Below are positions 6,144 to 8,791 of a DNA stretch of 8,791 bases, piece after piece. The stretch is from an uncultured Actinomycetes bacterium (GTDB lineage Bacteria; Actinomycetota; Actinomycetes; Mycobacteriales; Mycobacteriaceae), in the NCBI GenBank assembly GCA_903911165.1, contig CAIWCQ010000363.1, positions 1 through 8,791 of the forward strand, in the 5' to 3' direction. The position numbers and the translations under genes are program-made. The notes below the pieces were generated by a model that made no database searches, was not told the origin of the DNA, and saw nothing but the letters and a program-made list of their open reading frames with translations. Position 1 is the stretch's first letter, and each line of letters opens with the position of its first letter.

Positions 6144-6251
6144 ATGGTCGCACTGGATCGAATTCCGCCCCGCCGAGGCCGAGAACAGTGCACGCTGTCG
6201 GTATGGACGTTTCCCGAAAAGTCTCCGCGGCGGTGGCGGCACCGCTGGTGA
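6144..6251 (+). CDS. Possible 35-residue upstream ORF overlapping the lipoprotein start
   Basis: The frame reads from ATG 6144 to TGA 6249-6251 and gives a 35-residue, arginine-rich peptide (eight Arg, one Cys) that begins MVALDRIPPRRG and ends RRWRHRW. It is supported by an AGGAGG four bases upstream. It overlaps the first 49 bases of the lipoprotein gene in another frame, so ribosomes finishing it would stop just past the lipoprotein start and could re-initiate there. Against it, only about half of its codons before the overlap end in G or C, unlike real genes here, and it resembles no family I know. It may be a regulatory leader peptide or chance. Confidence 0.25.
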   Translation: MVALDRIPPRRGREQCTLSVWTFPEKSPRRWRHRW

Positions 6252-6919
6252 TGGTCATGCTCGCCGCCTGCGGCACCAGTTCCGCACCAGAGGCGCGCGA
6301 CATCACGCTGACGTTCATCCGGCACGCCGAGTCGGAGGCCAACGCGGCCGAGATTGCCTCCACCACCGTCCCGGGACCCCCGCTGACGCCGGTCGGCCAG
6401 GAGCAGGCCGTCGCGCTGGCGGACCGACTCTCCGGTGAGGGCTTCGACGGTATCTATGCCTCACAAATGGTTCGCACCCAGCAGAGCGCGGCACCGCTGT
6501 CGAAAGAACTGGGCGAGCAGGTGACCGTGCTGCCGGGCCTTAACGAGATTCCGGCCGGCTGGTTCGAGGGCATCCCGGTGGCCGATACCTCCGGCACCTT
6601 CCTGCTCGGACCCCAGGCCTGGCTCAAAGGGGACCGTAGGTTCGGCATCCCGGGTTCGGAAGACGGCGACGAGTTCAACGGCGCTTTCACCAACGCCGTT
6701 CAGAAGATCTATGAAAGCGGCGATGACAAGCCGGTCGCGTTCTCCAGCGGCCTTGCGGTCATGATGTGGACGTTGATGAACGCACGCAACGGAAAACAGA
6801 GCCTGCTGACTGATCATCCGCTACCCAATACCGGCCGAGTGGTGCTCACCGGAAACCCGACGATGGGGTGGACTCTGATGAGCTGGGATGGGATCACCAA
6901 CTTCTCCCTTGACGACTGA
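6203..6919 (+). CDS. lpqD: LpqD-like lipoprotein with histidine phosphatase fold, one catalytic His missing
   Basis: A 238-residue exported lipoprotein. MDVSRKVSAAV is followed by a hydrophobic stretch and the lipobox LAAC (Cys23 is the lipidation site), so the mature protein should be anchored on the outer face of the plasma membrane. The rest has the histidine phosphatase fold: FIRHAES with Arg40 and the phospho-accepting His41, Arg91-Thr92 in QMVRTQQSA, and Glu115 in LNEIPAGWFEG. The second catalytic His, expected near 182 before Gly, is replaced: the segment reads VAFSSGLAVM, so activity may be lost or altered. It strongly resembles M. tuberculosis LpqD (Rv3390) from memory and shares its divergent position beside htdY. 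ATG 6203 gives a complete signal peptide, whereas longer in-frame readings would add a non-signal N-terminus. There is no Shine-Dalgarno at this start; a short ORF with a strong one overlaps it. The thioesterase gene overlaps its 3' end, suggesting co-transcription. Substrate unknown. Confidence 0.85.
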   Translation: MDVSRKVSAAVAAPLVMVMLAACGTSSAPEARDITLTFIRHAESEANAAEIASTTVPGPPLTPVGQEQAVALADRLSGEGFDGIYASQMVRTQQSAAPLSKELGEQVTVLPGLNEIPAGWFEGIPVADTSGTFLLGPQAWLKGDRRFGIPGSEDGDEFNGAFTNAVQKIYESGDDKPVAFSSGLAVMMWTLMNARNGKQSLLTDHPLPNTGRVVLTGNPTMGWTLMSWDGITNFSLDD

Positions 6920-7319
6920 CGCGCACTTCGCGATGCCGCTGCGAGTGCGGTATGTCGAGTGCGATATGCAGGGGCGGGCGTTCAACGGCCACTACCTCAC
7001 CTGGATCGATATGGCCCACACCGAGACGCTCATCTCGGTAGCCGGCAGCTTCGGTGTGTTTGCCGAGCACGGTATCGACTTCGTGGTGGCCGCCGCCGAA
7101 CTGCAGTTCCGCCGGCCCGCGCGGTTCAACGACGAACTGGTGGTGAACGTCGCGATCGAGCCGCCCGGGCGGACTTCACTACGCAGCCGCTACACCTTCG
7201 AGCGCGGGACCGAGCTGATCGCCGAGGCGACCATGACACACGTGTGCGTGGATGCCGTGACCTTCGAGAAGCAGCCGTGGCCGGACTGGTTCCGGGATCA
7301 GCTGACGGCTCACTCGTAG
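6888..7319 (+). CDS. YbgC/4HBT-type hot-dog acyl-CoA thioesterase
   Basis: A single hot-dog-fold protein of up to 143 residues, in the family of 4-hydroxybenzoyl-CoA and YbgC-type thioesterases, which hydrolyse acyl-CoA to free acid and CoA in the cytoplasm. The family signature is clear: RVRYVECDMQGRAFNGHYLTW, with the probable catalytic Asp26, then Asn33, His35 and Tyr36 (numbered from ATG 6888). Later parts, such as the strand VAAAELQFRRPARFNDEL (about 67-84), are the usual core strand of the fold. ATG 6888 overlaps the lipoprotein gene by 32 bases. A TTG at 6909 would overlap it by 11 bases and start MTTDAHF, while ATG 6933 is closest to the conserved core. None has a clear Shine-Dalgarno, so translational coupling is likely and the start is uncertain. 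The stop overlaps the convergent imuB end by 10 bases. Chain-length preference cannot be inferred. Confidence 0.85.
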   Translation: MGSPTSPLTTDAHFAMPLRVRYVECDMQGRAFNGHYLTWIDMAHTETLISVAGSFGVFAEHGIDFVVAAAELQFRRPARFNDELVVNVAIEPPGRTSLRSRYTFERGTELIAEATMTHVCVDAVTFEKQPWPDWFRDQLTAHS

Positions 7320-8791
7320 GCACCCTGCACGTACCACCGCTGCTGCCGGTAGCACAGCAGCAGCGCGGTATCGGCCACCAGTACCTGCGCACACGCGGTC
7401 CGCTCCGCGTCCATCGGCCAGGGACCGGCCCACCAACTCAGCTCTCCCCGATAGCGCGCCGCACCGTCCAGCCGGGCCGGCGCAGCGGTGAACATCCCGC
7501 GATCGGTCACCTCGACCGGAATGCCGCCGGCATCGAGAAGTTCCACCGGCGCATCGAGAAGTACCGCCGGGGCGGGTTGCGGCAGCCGGCCCGGCCAGGG
7601 CCGGTCGGGCGGTGCCCGGGGAACCGACTCGTCGCCGAACGGAGTCAGCGTGATTCGTTCGGTGGGCACCCGGCCGCCGCTGAGCACCGGTACCTGCACA
7701 GCCTCCGGACCCAGCAGACCCTGTACCCGGACCAGCGCCCGGCGGGCCCGCATCCGGTCGTCGGCCCCGACACCACCCCATAGCGGCAGTTGCAGCGCTT
7801 CGGCGGAAACGACCTCAACAGGCTGCAGTCGCAGCATCGTCACCGGGCCGGTGGGCCCTCGAGTGCTGCCACATGACCGAGAAGTCAGCCAACCATCGAG
7901 TTGCCAGCGCACCCGGTCGGCGGTGGCGTCTTCGGTCAGCGGTTCGGCGCACCGCCATACCCGACTGTGCTCGCCGCCGCCGGCGGTGACGGCATGAATG
8001 GCCAGCCGGGTGCATCCGACGCCGGCCATCCGAAGAGTGCGGTGCAAGGCTCCGGCCAGTGCCCGCCCGGCGAACGCGGCGGCGTCAACCCGGTCGATCG
8101 GCGGGTCGCACTGCAGCACCGCGTCCAGATCCGGCGGTAACTCGCGCCCATCCGGTTCGCGGGCGGACTCGCCCCGGGTGAAACGGTGGGCCGCCACGGC
8201 ATCGAGACCGAAGCGAGAGGCCACATCGCGGCGTGGCAGTGCGGCGAAATCGCCAAGAGTCCGGATTCCCAAGCGCCACAACAGATCCGCAAGCTCTTCT
8301 CGGCCGAAACCGGAGAGAGCCGGTTCCGCGTGGAGCTGCCTGATCGACAGTCCCGACAGGAATTCCGCATCCCGACCGGGCGCCACCACCTCCCCTGCCC
8401 TGGCCGCGAAGACGGCCGTCGGTAACTGATCGGCGATCCCCACCTGAGATTCGACTCCGGCGGCGGCGACGGCGTCGATCAGCCGTTCGGCCGCCGCGGA
8501 TTCCGAGCCGAAGTAGCGGGCGGCGCCGCGAACCGGTAGCACCACCAGTCCCGGCCGCAGTATCTCGGCACGGGGCACCACGTCGTCCACCGCCGCCGCG
8601 ACACTCTCGAAGAACCGCGCGTCCCGGGCCTCGTCGGCGGCGGCAACGTGGGTCTGCGGACAGCGCGACTGGGCCTCGCGCCGGCGCAGACCGCGCCGCA
8701 CGCCGGCCAACCGCGCCGCCGCCGAACAGGCGATAACGCGATTGGCGGAGGTGACGACGACCGCCGCGGTGGACGGCAATCCCGCCGATGC
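7310..8791 (-). CDS. imuB: Mutasome adaptor ImuB, Y-family polymerase-like, 5' end outside the window
   Basis: About 494 codons of ImuB; the frame is open to the right edge, and the TTG at 8779 is internal, not a start, because the upstream codons (ASAG) still align with the family. Roughly 30-35 N-terminal residues are missing compared with M. tuberculosis ImuB (Rv3394c). Y-family features follow: SANRVIACSAAARLAGVRRG, then a palm-like region, LRPGLVVLPVRGAARYFG, then VGIADQLPTAVFAARAG and the helix-hairpin-helix LWRLGIRTLGDFAALP. Where active DinB has the SxDEAxxD carboxylates, this reads RPGLVVLP, so it cannot be a normal polymerase. QLPLWG (7775-7792) is the clamp-binding motif. ImuB links DnaE2 and ImuA' to the beta clamp in SOS mutagenesis. 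imuA' would be expected just upstream, beyond the window, with an SOS promoter. The C-terminal region ends in a Trp-rich conserved stretch (ELSWWAGPWP) and RWYVQGAYE. Confidence 0.95.
   Translation of the reverse strand, partial: ASAGLPSTAAVVVTSANRVIACSAAARLAGVRRGLRRREAQSRCPQTHVAAADEARDARFFESVAAAVDDVVPRAEILRPGLVVLPVRGAARYFGSESAAAERLIDAVAAAGVESQVGIADQLPTAVFAARAGEVVAPGRDAEFLSGLSIRQLHAEPALSGFGREELADLLWRLGIRTLGDFAALPRRDVASRFGLDAVAAHRFTRGESAREPDGRELPPDLDAVLQCDPPIDRVDAAAFAGRALAGALHRTLRMAGVGCTRLAIHAVTAGGGEHSRVWRCAEPLTEDATADRVRWQLDGWLTSRSCGSTRGPTGPVTMLRLQPVEVVSAEALQLPLWGGVGADDRMRARRALVRVQGLLGPEAVQVPVLSGGRVPTERITLTPFGDESVPRAPPDRPWPGRLPQPAPAVLLDAPVELLDAGGIPVEVTDRGMFTAAPARLDGAARYRGELSWWAGPWPMDAERTACAQVLVADTALLLCYRQQRWYVQGAYE
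7530..7571. repeat. Two tandem 21-base repeats inside imuB
   Basis: Copies at 7530-7550 and 7551-7571 match at 18 of 21 bases; the first 12 bases (GCATCGAGAAGT) are identical. They encode a seven-residue repeat in ImuB, AVLLDAP followed by VELLDAG when read on the minus strand. The unit is a multiple of three, so the frame is kept. It is probably a small in-frame duplication in a variable linker. Confidence 0.6.
7775..7792 (-). other. Beta-clamp-binding motif QLPLWG within ImuB
   Basis: The codons read Gln-Leu-Pro-Leu-Trp-Gly, a hexapeptide fitting the QLxLW-type clamp-binding consensus and identical to the motif shown to be needed for ImuB function in M. tuberculosis. It follows the little-finger-like region, as expected. 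Confidence 0.85.

Noticed and set aside
5996..6202. Extended N-terminus of the lipoprotein from 5996
   Set aside because: It would be antisense to the htdY start and would place a non-signal sequence before a complete lipoprotein signal peptide.
7488..7997. Plus-strand open frame opposite imuB
   Set aside because: It is antisense to imuB, of low-complexity Ser/Arg/Pro composition, with no domain or ribosome binding site.
8777..8779. TTG at 8779 as the imuB start
   Set aside because: The frame stays open to the window edge and the upstream codons still fit the ImuB family, so the true start lies outside.

Overview
The window looks like the chromosome of a mycobacterium, probably a fast-growing Mycolicibacterium-type species. 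The DNA is GC-rich with strong GC3 bias. It carries close relatives of genes I recognise from M. tuberculosis: the Rv3368c-type nitroreductase, dnaE2 (Rv3370c), htdY (Rv3389c), lpqD (Rv3390) and imuB (Rv3394c). These identifications come from remembered family sequences, not a database search. I saw no mobile element, CRISPR array, tRNA or rRNA. No stretch over 300 bases lacks a gene; the largest gap is about 90 bases.

Layout. Bases 1-134 (minus) hold the N-terminus of a nitroreductase. Bases 154-3348 (minus) encode the error-prone polymerase DnaE2. A 64-base divergent promoter region (3349-3412) carries a near-perfect mycobacterial LexA (SOS) box. A VIT/CCC1-family iron/manganese transporter follows on the plus strand (3413-4129). 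A convergent minus-strand pair comes next: htdY (6113-5244), then an Ntn-type choloylglycine/penicillin V acylase-like amidase (5209-4154), spaced as an operon. On the plus strand are an LpqD-like lipoprotein of the histidine phosphatase fold (6203-6919) and an overlapping YbgC-type thioesterase (6888-7319). The right end is imuB on the minus strand (7310-8791), whose first few dozen codons lie outside the window.

How the genes fit together. DnaE2 and ImuB are two of the three parts of the mycobacterial mutasome (ImuA', ImuB, DnaE2), which carries out SOS-induced mutagenic translesion synthesis. DnaE2 supplies catalysis: its PDIDID motif and third Asp are intact. ImuB has lost the polymerase carboxylates but keeps a QLPLWG clamp-binding motif, so it acts as the adaptor. 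The genes lie about 4 kb apart here, against roughly two dozen genes apart in M. tuberculosis. The genes between them (metal transporter, lipid hydratase, amide hydrolase, lipoprotein, thioesterase) have no known mutasome role.

The most interesting points are: the LexA box sits where it could control the metal transporter as well as dnaE2; three genes have a TANNNT element exactly six bases before the start codon, the geometry of leaderless mycobacterial transcripts; the lipoprotein lacks the second catalytic histidine of its family; the DnaE2 PHP domain keeps eight of nine metal-ligand positions; and the amidase gene has lower GC than its neighbours. I did not find a clearly new multi-gene system.
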